A stretch of 64,000 nucleotides of DNA from contig NW_023600993.1 of assembly GCF_014898055.3 (NCBI RefSeq), positions 20,240,850 to 20,304,849 on the forward strand, written 5' to 3'. The DNA comes from Talpa occidentalis. Its lineage: Eukaryota > Chordata > Mammalia > Eulipotyphla > Talpidae. Of this stretch, positions 29,301 to 45,000 are shown piece by piece (within the stretch, counting starts at the first letter, position 1; each line of letters starts with the position of its first letter). The notes under the pieces are model-generated. The model saw only the letters and a program-made list of their open reading frames with translations. It was not told the DNA's origin and searched no databases. The position numbers and the translations under genes were made by a program.

Positions 29301-32300
29301 CAGGAGACATACAGGCACAGTATAGGAAAAGAATCGAGGCCAGGCACTGCAGACTTAATGCATCCTTGAAGTCACTCAAGAAAAAAGGTGTTTTCCTTTT
29401 GATGTCAAGTATCAAACCACCAAAAAGCCTAAATAGGTGAGATGAAACTCGTCAAACTGTACACTAGAGGATTCTAGCTAGTTCAAACTAAAACTATGGG
29501 CTAATAAAAGGCTGGTGCGTAGTGTTTTTGTCAACAAAAATTAATATCCTATTTAAATCATGGTATAAATCATTTAATCTAATCCACTGATGATAGAGAA
29601 AAGTCAGATCTCATTAAATTAAAAAGACATAAACATCTGTATTTTGTGGACTATATACTGAAAAGACTGCAGGCAAATGATTTTATATGAGTAAATAATT
29701 TGAACACCTATGTGCAAGGAAATGTACAGTAAAAATAGTATCTAACAACTCATTAATGAAAATGTGATAAACAATTCTGTCAATTATTATCTACATTATA
29801 AATCTTAAAGGCAAATGCAAAAATGCCAGGAAGGCAATTTAGAAATCTTAAGTCCCCCAAATACTTTAATATTAATATAGTGTGCTATATTAAAAAATTG
29901 ATTAACTATTAAAATTAGTACTGTAATCACATAAATATTTCTTGTCCACGTAAAAAGCCTAAAAACTACTTCAGTGTTTTGAATATACTGCATATGTATT
30001 CATATTAGTGTGCATGTTAATAAAATTAAGAAGTTTAAATTAGTAAATTTAAATCCTTTATTTGCACAAGAAAGGCTTAATTTTTTAATATGTATATCAG
30101 GTTTTTGGATACATCTAACTTGAAAGCATTCTACTAAAATACAAGCACTGAGAGAGGCAGAAACTTTTTCCTGCTATCTCCAGTGTCAATATACTGCCTG
30201 AGACATAGCAGGTAGTCTATTAATGCTGGTGACAAATTATTAACTCATAAAAGTTTGTGACTCAGAGAACATATAATCATTCAAATCCCTGCTGGCGAAA
30301 ATACACCAAAAAAATATTAATCACTTGTTTTCAAATGCTTTGGATAATTAAAACTTTATCATTTTAGCTTTTTTCAAGTTAAAATTGAAATAAATTCTAA
30401 AGACATAATGACAAGCAGAAATTGTCCTATAAATAACCTGAAGCAAGGGAATCAACTTGTAACAGTAAAGGTACCACTGATAAGAGAAAATGAAACCATC
30501 TGATCAAATCAATAATTTATTACTTAATAGCTTATGCGAGACTCCTGGGAAGCCATGCTATCAACAGGGCCTGTCTTGATATTTCTATGACTAACTCTAT
30601 CTCAGTTTGAAGTTAATAACAACAGATAGTACTAGCAAAATACCCTTTCACACAGGGACAAAGTCTTATTTTCTATCATTTTTTACAGAGTCAATGAATT
30701 AATTGTGAGTTTAAGCTTCGCTAAAGTTTATATTCAATATGTCACTATTTATTCTCTTTAGGCATGTCATCAATCTCCCTAATAGTGTGTCTGTACATAT
30801 GTCTTGGTTTCTTAAATAAATACTTAAGATCAATATCTTTTAGTTCCATGGAGACCACCAGCGTATAAAACAGCGTCCACATGCTTTTCTACAGTATGGA
30901 AACACCGTAACATTTTCTACTTTATCAAAATACATTTTAAGACAATGTTTACAACTGGCAATATTTCTATTCTTTATTCCAAAAATAAAATTCAACAATT
31001 TTTCTAATTAGGCAACCATCATTGCAATGGTTTAATCATGTTTGTCTACCTAATTTTATATTATCTCATAACATCAATGCTCATTAAGAGTTTAAACCTA
31101 TGCACACACATAAAAATCACTGGTTATAATTCCTGTTGCTCCCATAATTCTCTAAATTAATATGAAACATTTCAATAAAATTCCACACCCTCTTCAAGAA
31201 CCTTCTGTATAATTTTAACACATACTAATTTTCTTTAACATCATATGCCTACACAAAACGCACTTTTTTAAAAATATGAAAATACTATACAAGGTTTGGA
31301 AACACTTGCAAAGAATATTTATGTCTTTTTTCAGCAAATCAGTTCTTAGTCCCAAGAAGATAATCACACTGTATCAGTAATTGTACCCACCGTCCAGTCC
31401 TTTGTAACTCAGGCCCAGCATGATGAGCAGCCTCTTTAGGAATCTCGCCCGAGCTGGGGGCAGATCCATTGGGAAATACAGGAATCTTTCTCTTTTCCTG
31501 CATTTCACAAAAACACATATTCAAAATTCTGTTTTAAGAAAAGCTGAGATGGCATCTCCAATTAGAAGGAACATAAAGATCTCATAATGATTATCTAATC
31601 AGCACTTTCATAAAAAATGCTTTCTAAAATAAACTTCCATTTTAAATAAACTGCACTTTAGTATAGAATCTAAAATTTGTCTCTATTAACATTTCAAATT
31701 TATGATTGACTTACTGTATTTCATATTCCAATATCAAACATACTATAAAAAATATATAATATACCCTTTCAAATTACTACTCAGCAACTGGAATATAACT
31801 ACCCAATAAAGCACCATTCTTTATTTTTTAAATATTGCTCATGTTAACTACTGGAAATTATACTTTACATGACATTAAGAAAAAAGTAAAACATCCTTTT
31901 TCTTTTACTAAAATACTTCCCTTATGATGTAAGTAGCACAGGAATTGTTTGTCAAACACATTTTCATAAAAACCAATTTTCATTAAATTTTACTACAAAT
32001 TCAAGAGTACTATTCTCATGTTAAAGACTCTTTCCCCTTTCCTTGAAGAACAAAAAAGCAAACCTAATTTGTTACCTTCAGGTAAGAGGTCACTGAGTCT
32101 GAGGGAGAGAGAGAAACAATGGAGAGAAAAGAGGAGAGAAGGAAGGGATTGGAAGTACCTCAGTCAAATGCGCTGGTGGAAGTACAGATTTGTATACTAC
32201 CTCTATGTTCAGTATTTATAGACTTATCTATCTTCCTGAGATTACCATGTGAAAAGGTCAAAATTAAAACTAACTTACATCTTAGTTCAAAGGGTAAAAA

Positions 32301-35300
32301 AAAAATTATGGAATTCCTATAAAATTAAAATAATGGCATGCACTACCATACCACAATTCGTGGGATACAGCAAAAGCATCATTCAAGAAAATTAATCACT
32401 TACATTTAAAAAAAAAGTGAAAGAAAGAAAATAAATAAATTACAAGTATCTAACTCTGGAAATATTTTAAAGAAAAAGAAAAGGAATATATGACAAGGCA
32501 GAAATTAAAATAGAAAACTAAAATTTTACAAAGTGAGAACCGAAATAAAACTTAAAATCTGTTCAATTAGAAAATTACGATAGACCATTAGCTAATACAC
32601 AACAAAAGATATGAAAGATGGAAATTTCAGAAACTGGGGGCAATTTTATATATATACATACACACACACACTCTCTCACACGAAATTACATGAGACTATA
32701 CTGAAAAACCCTATGCAAGTAAATTAGAAATAGGAAAATAGGAAATAGGAAAATAAAAATTTCCCAAAACTGACACCAGAAGGTAAAAATATATTGTCAA
32801 AGGAAAACAGAATTTAGCAAAACTCCAGAAAGAAAAATTTACACAAACCAGTTTCCAGAGTATAAGCAAGTTGTTGAAGTCTACCACACAAAAGATTCAA
32901 GTTAAGAAAATTTACAAAGGAATTTCTTGAAGTTCTTAAAACCGAACTATCACTTAAAAATATTTATATATTTAATTTACTTTATTTAAGAACACAGGAA
33001 AAGGAAAACGTACAATTTTTTTTATGAAACAAGTATGATAATTTTATCAAACTGTAGAGACTGCACAAAAATCTATGATGTATGATACAAATAACCAAAA
33101 TCTAAGAAAACTACTAGCACTTTAAAGTTCAAGCTGGATTTTTCCAGCAATGCAGTGTTTTCATATTAAAAGACCTATTAATAAGATTTACCACAATTGA
33201 TGAAATTCATATTCGCCACAGATATTTAAAAAAACCTTTGACAAAAGTCAACATCCATTTATATTAAAAATTTCAATAAAACAAGAAATTATGATACTTT
33301 CTTGACACAATAAAATGTGTATTTTGGCCCCAATGTTAGTAACTTAATGAAAGAAACACTAGGGATATTATCTATAGCCAGGAACAAATTTAGAAATGCC
33401 CATTTAAAGTCAAATAGTACTTACACTATTAGAGATTTCAGTCAATACAAGAAACATACTAGAGGTTAAAAAATTTGGAAGAGGGATAAAATTATCTCTT
33501 ATTGCAGATGATATGGCTGAAAAACTCCTAAATACAATAAAATTAAGAAAAGTAACAGGATAAAAAAGAAATACACAAGAACAAATAGCTTTCATAGATA
33601 TAAAAAATAATAACTGGATGATACAATGGAACAAAGACCTCATTTACAATAGAAACAATAAAGTTAAAATATTTCTGAACACTCACCAAGTGTCAATAAG
33701 AAGAACTTTATAATGTTTCTTAAGGACACAAAAACTAACTTGAAATAGAAAAATCAATTGGGGAGAAATATACCATGGTCTTGAACAGAAATATTCTCCC
33801 TCAGGTCATTAAAAATTTAACTGCCATCACAATTTTTTTTTTTTATTTTTTTGAGAATCAAGTTTTATTTCTGGAAATAGAAAGCTGATTTGAAAGCTTA
33901 CATAGAAAAATAAATATGCAAAGGTAGTTAAGATGACTCAGTAAAAACAAGAATAAGAGACAGGACAAGAGCAAATCTAGGCTTATATTAAAATACACTA
34001 AAAAAGCCTCAGAAATTAAAGTGCAGAATTGGTCCATAATAGACCAATGGCAAAGAAATTCCAGAAATACAACTGTATGTACATGGAAATTTGGGAAATG
34101 ATACAGTCAGCATTACCAATCAAGGGGAATAATGCTTAGCTTTACTATAAATGGGGAAAAGGCAGGCAGCAATTTAGAAAATAAAATACAGTCGGAAGCA
34201 TACTCATGTATAACACACTAATGATAAACTCCAAAGGATCAACAAGCTATTTAAATGTTTTTAAAATGTGGTTGAGAGTGGGACAATAAATGAAAAATAC
34301 TCAGGAACAGTCAACCTCACTAAGTATAGAAATGCAAAAAAAACTCCACCACATTAAAATACCTTATGTAGCAAGATGAAAGATATCAATCAGATTGACA
34401 AACACCCAAAAGTTTGACAGCACACTGTGTTGGTGAGGCTCATAATCATTGCAGCAGTCCAACCCAGTAAGGGGGGATTCTGGTAATATCTACTAAAATT
34501 AAAAATAAATTCCCTTGTGGTCCAGCAATCCTATTTCTGGGAATCTACTCTACAGATAAATCTTCACAAGACTAAAATGGGATACGAATATATGAGATGG
34601 TTTCTTATAGCAAAAGACTGAAAACAACTTGAGCTCCAGAAAAGGAAAAACTATGGTATATCCATCCCAAAGTGGGATATAACAAAACTATGCGAGCAAG
34701 AATAAGGACATTTCTGATTTTGTATGATTAAATCTCTAGGATAATTGTATGAAAAAAGGCAAGGTGCAACATTTATGCTATGCTAAATTTTGATATCGAG
34801 GAAGAAGTAATTTCATTTCCTTGTACTGAATAAAAACTAAGGATAAACAGAAAACTCTTAGCAATAGTGACCCACAGGAGGTAAGCATAGGGAGAAGACT
34901 GTACAGGGGACAGACAAGGTGGGGTTACAACTTCTGAGTGTACCTCTGCTTTATTTTTAATTTTCTGATGTTTTAAATATATAAACTATTCAAAAAAATT
35001 TCATTAAAAAGTAACTCAGAGAATTGTGTGAATTCTTACCTGAGAAGGAACACTTTTTGGTGGTTCTATACGTATAGAAGGATCCCACTCTCCTGGAGGT
35101 AGGACAGTTACTTGATCTAAAAACTCATCAATTCCAGATAAGAGATCATTTCTGTCCTTTGCTTTATAAGCTACATCATGAAAAATCTAAAGGAAAAAAA
35201 ATTGAGTAAAAGGATTTTAAAGTTGAAAGAAAATTCTACATACAGTAAATCACTTTAGATATCAAGATTAAATCTTATCCCAGGCAGGTCTCCACCCCAC

Positions 35301-38300
35301 CCTAAGTAAAAACTAGAAAAAAAACACCCCACTATTAGCATTATCAGATGAATTAACAGGTAACAAACAAAATTTTGAGATGTATTATGACAGAATAACT
35401 TAAATATGTGGTTAGATCAGGAAGCACCTATTAAAAACAATGGAAGAGTTTAAACTTAAACATAAATATATGAAAGCATGTCACTGATAATCTGAATGAA
35501 GGAAATGATATATTCAAGTCTGTATGTTTTGGGCCGTAAAGAGGAAAATACTATAAAATACCAACCCATAAAGTCCACTTAGTCACCAAAGAAACAAAGG
35601 TAGCAGAATTTAAGCCAGCAAAGAGGCAATAAAGATAGAAAACAGGTGGCATATTAAATACATAATTAAGATTAAAGACATAATAAATAGCTAAACTCAC
35701 CAGAATCTGGTTTACTAACTGGTTGAGACAGGATAGAGAAAGGAGGTCAGGTCCAATGCGGGAGGGTTTCAGAGACCTTAGGAGGAACACATGGCAGAGA
35801 TGTCTAGCAAGCACCTGACTATAAAATTCTCTCCCAAAGAGAGACAAAGGTCCTGATCAACACAGGCCATGGTCAAAGATAAGGTCTCCAAATGGAAGAG
35901 AGAAATTACAGAGGAGAAAAATGGAATAAAGGAAAAAGGACAAAGTCCTGATGAAAATCGTAAGGAATGATATTCTGAAATCCAGGATGGAGAAAATTTC
36001 AAAAAGGTGGTCCATAATTTCAAATGCACACGGGAGGGAGAAGGTGAGCCCCAAAAGTACCCACTGATCCAGAGAGAAAGGTCTTGAAGACCTTACCAAA
36101 GGCAAACAGTTCAAGACTGAATATAAGATAAAATAGTACAGACAAGGATAAACTTTTAAGTTCCACTATGACAGGATATCTATAATTTAGTATATATTAT
36201 ATGCTTCACAATACGCTTTCACTTCAATGGGTATTTTAATTACCTCATCAGTCATGAGAGTGGCTATTGATCTTCCAATTTCATGGTATTGTGGTGCCTT
36301 GCCTGCTGGACCCAACAGTAGAAACAAAAACCTAAGGAAACGTTAAGGTATGCAGATTTAAGAACAAATAATACATATACATAAATCTAGGCAATCACAA
36401 AGAAATCATTCGAAAGACAGAAATAACATTCAGACATCTTTTAAATGCCACCACAATCACTAAAATAAAATAGCAACTATAATAAAACTAAAATAGATCA
36501 CAAAACTAAAATAAGGCATTAACTTTCTTCCACATTGTTACTTCACAGCTTCCTGAGGGTAAAAAAGCAATTAAGGAATTGAGTGTTTTAAAGTTTCCAT
36601 CTTCTTATTTTGAACTTAAACTATTTTATCCAGTCTGTTTAGACCAAAAAAAAAAGTAAATTAGTACATAAAGTATATCCCAATCTTATTAAGAACCTAA
36701 AAGAAAGGTTTACCTAAGAAAATAGTTAAAATGTACAAAAAGTGGCAGAGCAAGATTTTAATTCCATTCTCTAGTGCCTGCACAGAACGTTTTATGTGTA
36801 AAATGATGAAAAAATTTTTAAACCAAAGTTCTTAAGATACCAAATATCTTACAAAGTTGTAACTAAAATTTATTTTTTAAAAGAATGCTTTCCTTTTCTT
36901 TTTTTTAGGCCCTGGGAGAAAGATAACCCTTTTATGCTCTAATATTCAAAGCACTTAGTATAATAATATTAACAATCAAAATGAACTTTTATTACTTGAA
37001 GCAATATACTCCTTCAACGTTTTTAGGTTTTAGACATGCTAGAAAATGTCCCCTGGAACTAACTCTACCTTGTCGGAACAGGGACCTCAGTCAATCCTGA
37101 GAGGAGCACAGCCGGGGCCAGTCTCACAAATGCAATTATAGGTCTTTCCAGAAAGTCTACTTCTCCCACCAGAACATTGGATGCCTCGGCTCCCGAAGGA
37201 ATTTTTCTCATGAAATTCATGTCAACCTGTTGATAAGTAAATAAAAATTAAAAAGAGTTTATAGTCCTTTATAAGAATACTTAGAGAGAAATAAAGAAAA
37301 GAGGTTTTTGAAACTATTTACCAATCAAAACTTGTGATCTAATGGATGTGTAAATGCCAAAATTCTCACAAATATAAAGAATGGAGTAGACAAATACAAA
37401 AAAGCAAGCAAAACACATCTATCAAACTCCTATTATAACTCTCATAATCTTAACTACTTTAGAGATCTAAATTATCAGACATATAAACTAGAGAAAGTTT
37501 TTCAATGAATATAAGCACTATTCATTAGAAAGTATTAAGGACAAATATATAGTTCACAAACAATGGTTCATGAAATTATACACAGTGCTGTAAAACTTTC
37601 ATTTCATGATTATTATTTAATCTTTGAAAAGAATTAATCCCTTTACATTTTACATATTTTTATAAGAACTCGGGAATTCCCCAGTATATTCATTAAGTGG
37701 AAAAAATTTCATTTATATTTAAAACTATATAGCCATTATTGGTATAGACATAGGATAATGCTATGTAATCAAATTAAGTTCACTGTGTATAATTACAAAG
37801 AAAAGGTTACAAACATAATATCAAAGTATGAGAACTTCTTCATTTATATGCAGTTTCACACAAGTCACTAAACAACCACTTACAGGGCTAACTATTAAAA
37901 GTAAAACCAGCACTTACAGCGGGCCTCTTGAGTCCCACACCCAGTGTGCCACAACTACAGTGCCAGGAGGCAGACTCCTGCCCAACAGGAGACAAGGAAG
38001 TGTACACAAGGATAGGCCAAATAAAAAAAAGTAAAACTGTGACAGAGGAACAAAAATAAACGGCATCTGCCATGGCTAGAGGAAATCTATAATGTAAATT
38101 AACTTATTTAACAAAAATAAATTGTAATTTAGTTACTGAATGCTTTTCACTATCTGAAATAATAGGATCATCAGTAAAAATATAATGAAGAATTTAGTAG
38201 ATTTAAAAATACAACAGGCTTTCTGTACAATTGCGGCAACTAATATAAGGTTCTATATGGTATGAAGTTCAGCAAGGCTACAATGTAAATCATCATTTAA

Positions 38301-41300
38301 ACTCCTTTTCTGCAAAATGTGACTTACAGATTTTGAATCATAAAATAAAAGACTTAAGAAAAAATGAATCTTACTTGAAATAATCACATTTGATAAAAAT
38401 CTTACATTAGATGCAAAAATATTATAGTAAGTACCTGCAAGCAAATTAATACCATAAAAAAATTACAATGGCCACACAGAATAATTATTCAGAAGTAGTA
38501 TTCATAAACAACATTTTAACTTGATTTACAATTTGAATTTGTAGCTTTTTGTCCTGTTCTATAAAAATGCTTTTTCTATTTCATTTACTCATCTACCGAA
38601 ATAAATCATACTTAAGATGGGAGAGTTGTTTTCAAATCCATGCCTTTACCTACCCATGGGAAAGACAGACATGTTTCCCAGTGACATTCCATAAAGTACT
38701 GAAACCATAAGACAGTAATTCTGGAATCGCATTACAGCTGAGAAAAGGCTGAATCACTAATGCTGTAACATCATTCCCAGAATTAATCTTTCTACTGTGG
38801 TAGCTCCAGAACAAATGACTATAATTCAAAAGGTACTGAAGTTTCATGATATCTATGGGTAGGTATAGATGGAAATACCATTATTATTCACACAGTCTTA
38901 TCAGAATGTCTAAGAACAGGAAGATGTAAATTTATTCAAGTCATGTGAGGTTAACAGTCACTTACAATTTCTGACCTTAAATTAACATCACATGCAAGTT
39001 TACAAGCCCCAATCTAGTAAAAACTTATTACCATCAAAGTTAATAAGGCCACACTGCTAACAAAAATTTCTCAATAAGATAATGAAAATTCATAGTTAAT
39101 GATAGAATTACCTTGCTGAAGTCAACAGTACTGTTTTCTCTGCTTCCTCCACTTCCATTACCTTTAACTTCTCCACCTTTATTATTGTCCAAGTTTCCAG
39201 GTGCAGACTGCGGAGAGGCTAAAATACCTGTATTTAAGAACAAAATCCCAAATTAGTAAGGAGAAAATTCATTTTGTAGCCTGACTCTGCTCATACCCTG
39301 AAAGTGACAGTTTTATTAAAAGCAAATGTGGAAGGTCTAAAACAAAACAAACAAAAAGGTGGCAGGTGTTAGTACCATACTAGCAAGACTAGAATAAAAT
39401 TATAAGCAATAATGACGTTACTGAAACATCTGAAATGATGTAACTGGAATTTACAAAAACAGTGGCCTTTTGCAAAAAGAGAAAAAGTGTGTGGGTGAAG
39501 AACCACAGAAGATGGAACACCTGAGTCTGATTACCACTACAAATACTTAGGGAAAACAATTTTACTATTTGTGATATACATGTGAACTACAGAACTTAAT
39601 GATCCTAGCTACACTTAGCATGCTTATTAATATGACAAGATAACATTTCCAATAAACCCTAAGTGTAACGCAGAAAATGTAGGGACTACATCAACTAAAC
39701 TGTCTTCAAAAATCATAATGGTTTCAAGATTTTTCATGTACCTTGGGTAGTATGTATGTGCTGCCTACTGTCTTTATTCCTAAGAGATACAGTACAACTC
39801 TGAACTAAAATAGGGATGTTTTTACAATATATACAAAGTAAAGGTTTTATAACGAAACAGATCTGTACTGAAGTAAGCACTCTTTGCCTTTTTGTAGCTT
39901 AAGTGATTTAAGTAACTCACCTAATCTCTGTGATTCAGAGAAACATAAAATTGGTTTTTTTGGATTATAAATGATAGATACCAGCCAAGCATTAGTATAC
40001 TCATTTCAAGTAACATTCAGCAGGAACACTGCACAATAAAATAACCTACAAACACCCTATAGCATAAGACTAATCATTACCACTGTGAATTGTGCAAAAA
40101 GTTCAAATTAGTTCAAGAACACAATACAAATTTCTACCATTCAATGTATCTCCTTTTTTTTTCTTTTCAAAACACCTAAGATTTTCTAGTTCAAGAATAA
40201 ATTACCCAAAACACTGGGTATCACCAAAGAAAAAGATACCAGACTGAGTAACAACAGATTATACTCTCAATGTAACTGCACTCACAGCATCTAGTGACCC
40301 ACAGAAATTCAATTCAATTCTGTTTGTAGTTAGAGCCTGTAAACTTGGAAGTTAATACCAGCAATTAAGTTCCAAAACTTTAAGCATGTCACATATACTT
40401 GATATGAGTCTAAGGGAGTTTAACATTTGTCTAGAATATAACATAATTCAACTATCAACTAAAACTAACTCATTTGGGTTTACTGTGTTAAACTCAGTGA
40501 CAGAAGACCTGTTCAGAACCTGAGTTAGGATGTTACTGTAACTTAAAAATCTCAGTATTTAAAACATTTACAATCTATTTAGCCACATGGCTCATTCTCT
40601 TGAAAAGTTAAACAATTCTGAAATAAAAGCCGTTTCCTAAAATTAACTTATTTTTACCACTTTAGTTTAACAGAGAAAAGTTACTCATATTCCTGTTCTT
40701 TGACCTCTGTCCCCAACTCCCATTAACAGAATTCACTCTTTATTAAATACATGCCCATAAAAAAACCAAAAAACAAAAAACAAATGAACCAGTATGTTTC
40801 AGTGGCTTTCATCAACTCCCACACAGGAAAATGAAGAGTTTCACTAAGGCCCTAGCAGCAACTGCATCTGAGTATCAATACACTAAAACATACTCAATCT
40901 TTAGATGTATAATCAAAAGAATACAATTTCCCACAACAGTCCCAACCACACATTTTGAGAGGAGATTGGAGTGAGGAGAAGGCTGTGGGAAAAGTAAGGT
41001 CAGAGTAGTAATGGAAAGAAGAGATAATGTGGACTCAAATACTGACAAAGCTAGAAGTTGTGACCTGAAGTCACTGGGTTAACGTGATTATCTGAACCTG
41101 TTAAAACGTACATACCTCCTACATGTCAAGTGTTTTACACTATTGCCTTCTCTATGTAAACCTTCCCAATCTCAACTAAGTTGAAAGTTGCACTTTTAAT
41201 CAGTAAAGGAAGTCTCCTGCTACCATAATTTTTAGTGCTCAGACTTAAATGAGCAAATCACTAAAAATTAAACTATTATTGGCACAGCTAACTCTGAAGA

Positions 41301-42054
41301 ACCGTATTTCTCTGCTTAAAAGGCAAACTAAAGTATGAGTTTTTTACAGATTAAAAAAAAATCAATACGGTCATTTAAAAAATCATACTCTGACACATCT
41401 ATTATTTTGCTCTTACTTATTCCCCTCGGATACAATAACAGCTCTAAGTAGAGAAAGATAAATAAAAGATTATCAGAGTTTTGTTTCATAAACAGATAAT
41501 ACTATATAGCTGTCTCCATTACTATTCTTCAGTGATTACATACTTCATAGAGAAGTCTTCTAAAACATTACTGATTTTTTTTTTGTTTGTTTTTAGAAAT
41601 TCCCTACATTCCCTTCATTCTAATTTCTTTTCTTCGTAAAGGCTGACATATCACACAACACACTTAAAGCAATAGAGAAAAAAAATTCTTCAGTCTCAGT
41701 TAATTGTTCCTTTTATCTCCTTAACAACAAGGCCTAATAAGCTATTGTGAGCAGATACATCTCTATCCTTACTACAAATGACTTACAGTCCCTAATTATT
41801 AATAACACAGAAACTGGGCCTCCCCTGGTGGCTCAGCAGTTGAGCGCTGGGCTGCGAAGCTGCCCGCAGCCTCTGCAGCACGGGTTCCATCCCGGGCCGC
41901 AGGGTGAGGGTCCCACATGGCGAGGCAGACCTCTCTTGCCACGCCCACTGCTCCCCTCAGCAGTGTACTTGTTAGTCTGCCTGCTCTGTTCCCTGCTCTG
42001 GCTCTGGTGAATTCTCTCACCCTTCTGTGCTTCTGACTGTACCCTGTGCTTGTA

Positions 42055-42089
<35 letters not shown>

Positions 42090-45000
42090 ATCTTTAAAAA
42101 AAAAAAGGAAAACAAAAAACCACAGAAGCTGGTAAAGCAAGAAATAGTATTACTAACCAATATTGGTAAAAACAATGCAAGGAAGGAACTTAAAAATAAT
42201 TGTTCAAGGAAAATAGTAAATCTTGCAGGTTCTTTTTTAATTAAAAGTACTAATTATTTCTGGGTATTTTTCTCTCCTTTTAGTTCAGTTACCTCACCAT
42301 TGTGCTATAACTTTTTTAACTGGCAAAATTTACAATGTATATACTCGGCTATAGATTCTGTTGCAAATAGATCTGATCCAATTTTTAATTCCAGGCACAT
42401 TATCTTAAGTATAACCTTAACATCTCATGGTCTTAGTTTTCTTCACAGGGCTAACAGGAGCCTCATAAATTGTTAAAAGAATTAGAAATATGCTATTTGA
42501 AAAACATACATAGTACATAGAAAAGCCTATACAATGTTACTTTAACTATGATCATCATTAATGTTACAATGATTTAGCAACAAATTTCCACTTTATACTT
42601 CTAAAAGCAAATGTCTTTTTGGCACTATTACAAGTTTTTGAATAAATGCATCTGATATGCTTGGGGAAAAAACAAGAGGGTGAGGTTTGTCATATAGTGG
42701 TAGGAATATGAGGACATTTAATCAGAGATGTAAACTGTCACAAGCTGTATGACCTAGTTATTTAAATTTTCTGTGTTTCTGAAAATGGTGTCTGCACGAA
42801 ACTTACACAAATTTTTATACATGTTAAACACGTTAATTTAATACCTGCAAGCTACCATTTAAGTGTTAGGTATTATGAGTATTATGGAGAACTATGATAA
42901 TGCTTATGTTAAAACCACTACAGTTAGCATTCATATATGCCACATTGATGCTTAACTGTCAGTAAATAGTAGTCACTAAAGAATACTTTATATGACTTCA
43001 GTGGAAAAACATATATACATAGATGTACAAATAATATACAAAACTTAAATCAGTTACAAAGAACATCAGATGCTATTTTTTTAGGAAAGTTAAAAGCATA
43101 CTGTATTCTTTAAATGAAAGCACAAAAATTTAGATGAAAGGCACATCACCTCATTATAATTTATATGTAATATGTGTTCATTCATCTTATGAATGAACAT
43201 GCACAAAAAACCCACAATTTTTTTAAAAAACCATGGTAAACTGAAAGACTGTAAGAATTTGCTTTTCGGAACCATTCATATTTCTTGACCTTTAATATCT
43301 CAGTAAAAATTTCTGAAAGGGCTTAATTTATATGTAGTCTTCTTTATGTCTTTTTATAAATTAAAACATTAACATTTAATAATTCTATTCTCTTTATTAA
43401 TACTACGAAGGAAAAAAACATGCAGAAGTCAAAATAAATTATAAGCATCATCTACATATGCTGCCAGAGCTACGTGCTGTAAAGCATTCCGAATGCGAGT
43501 GATCCAGAGGCAGAAAGCACCACACATGGAGGATTTTGGATAGTTGCCTGGAGTTAGGTCAACATTTTCCTCAATCTTCTGTTCCTGGCCTTTCAACGCT
43601 TCTAAGTCTTCCTCAGGTGGATGGATTACTACTGTGGGAATATCATCACTGGCAGGTGAAACCAGTAGTTCTGGGGCCTGAGGCTGACTCTGCTGGGAAG
43701 TTCTGGAGGCCAGGCGGCTGGTGCTAGCACTGGAAGGAGGGCTGTTTTGAGGGGTGGGAACTGGGGTTGTACACCTTGAGCCTGCAGAGGTTCCAGCTCT
43801 TGAAGAAGGAAGAAGATGACTGAGAAGAAGAGATAAAGGCGATTCTCCTCTCAATGAAAGGTTTGAGGCAGACAGACCTGTTTGCAAAGAGTGACGGGAG
43901 GCTGAAAGGCCATCCCCTGAGATAAAACAAATAAATGAAAATGATGAAGTTCACTGCAGAGGGCAAACAGACACACAAAATATCAACTTATACTGTAAAT
44001 TATAAGCTTTGATTAAGGTCCCATATTTCAAATTCATGCTGTCAGGGTTAGCATGGCAATCAGATTTTTATATGTTAGAAAGTCATTGAAAAGTTGGTTA
44101 AACTCTAATTGGTCCCCTGAAAGTATATCCAAAAAAAAAAAATAAACAAAACTGATGTTAATGCTGCATGGTAGGGAAGGTGGGGAACAATATTCTGTTA
44201 GTAATTAGAATGCTCAATAATGTGGCTTAAAAAAAAAAAGAACATGATCAATGCAAAGTTATGATTAGATAAGAGGTAAATAGCAAATGAGAAAATGAAA
44301 ATAATCTAAGAGATAGAATGCAAAACAAAACTTACCAGCATCAACAGTTTATATTTAGTGTGTTTTTCCTATATTGTACCAAACCACTACAGGAAATTAT
44401 CTCTAACAAGAAAAGTACATAATAATATTATCTAGTAATTCCTAATTTAAAATTGATATTAAATTCTTAGTAAGTCAACAGGGAAATCACTGCTCTCAAG
44501 TCAAACTTGAAAACCTGGAGAAAATTTAAGAATTTTTTTAAAAAGAGAAACTGTCGGTTTTAAAGGATATACTTGAGCTCTCTAAAAATAGTAATGTATG
44601 TGCTAAAATAATGCTTCTCATTTCCAATACAGCAGATAAATTTAACCAAATAGATAGCCTTTCTTTAAATAGATCAGAATAAAGTATTTCTCACCAACAA
44701 TAGCAAAAAACCACGAAGTCTAGAACACCAAAAGATCATATATAATTGTACTTCACATGCCAGGTTTTTCTATTAAGTATACCTTAATGCAGTAACACTG
44801 CTTTTTGTAGGAAAAACATGAGAAATACAACCATCCCATATGGTCTAATAGCAAAGTTATATAGTCAAAATTTCAGAAATATTAAAAATAAAGATTAACC
44901 TTTAACCTGTAACAACCGTGATTTGGTTAGAAAATACCCTATCTGCAGAAAAAAACTGTTAAATTACAACACTAATACCGCAAAATAACAGGCACCAATG

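Larger units (their letters stand above)
35187..39111. other. introns 8-10 around exons 9 and 10
   Basis: Outside exons 9 and 10 I recognise nothing with confidence. A G/A-rich stretch at 35700-36120 has an old-repeat look but no family could be assigned. Confidence 0.45.

Noticed and set aside
32450..34990. Possible active L1
   Set aside because: Many stops and indels in the ORF2 part, no ORF1 or 5' UTR seen.
35551..36114. Overlapping minus-strand frames in intron 10
   Set aside because: Three frames overlap, low-complexity hydrophobic translations from G/A-rich DNA; probably an old repeat.
43536..43978. Other-frame ORFs over exon 7
   Set aside because: Shadows of the cassette II exon, which has strong GC-rich coding sequence.
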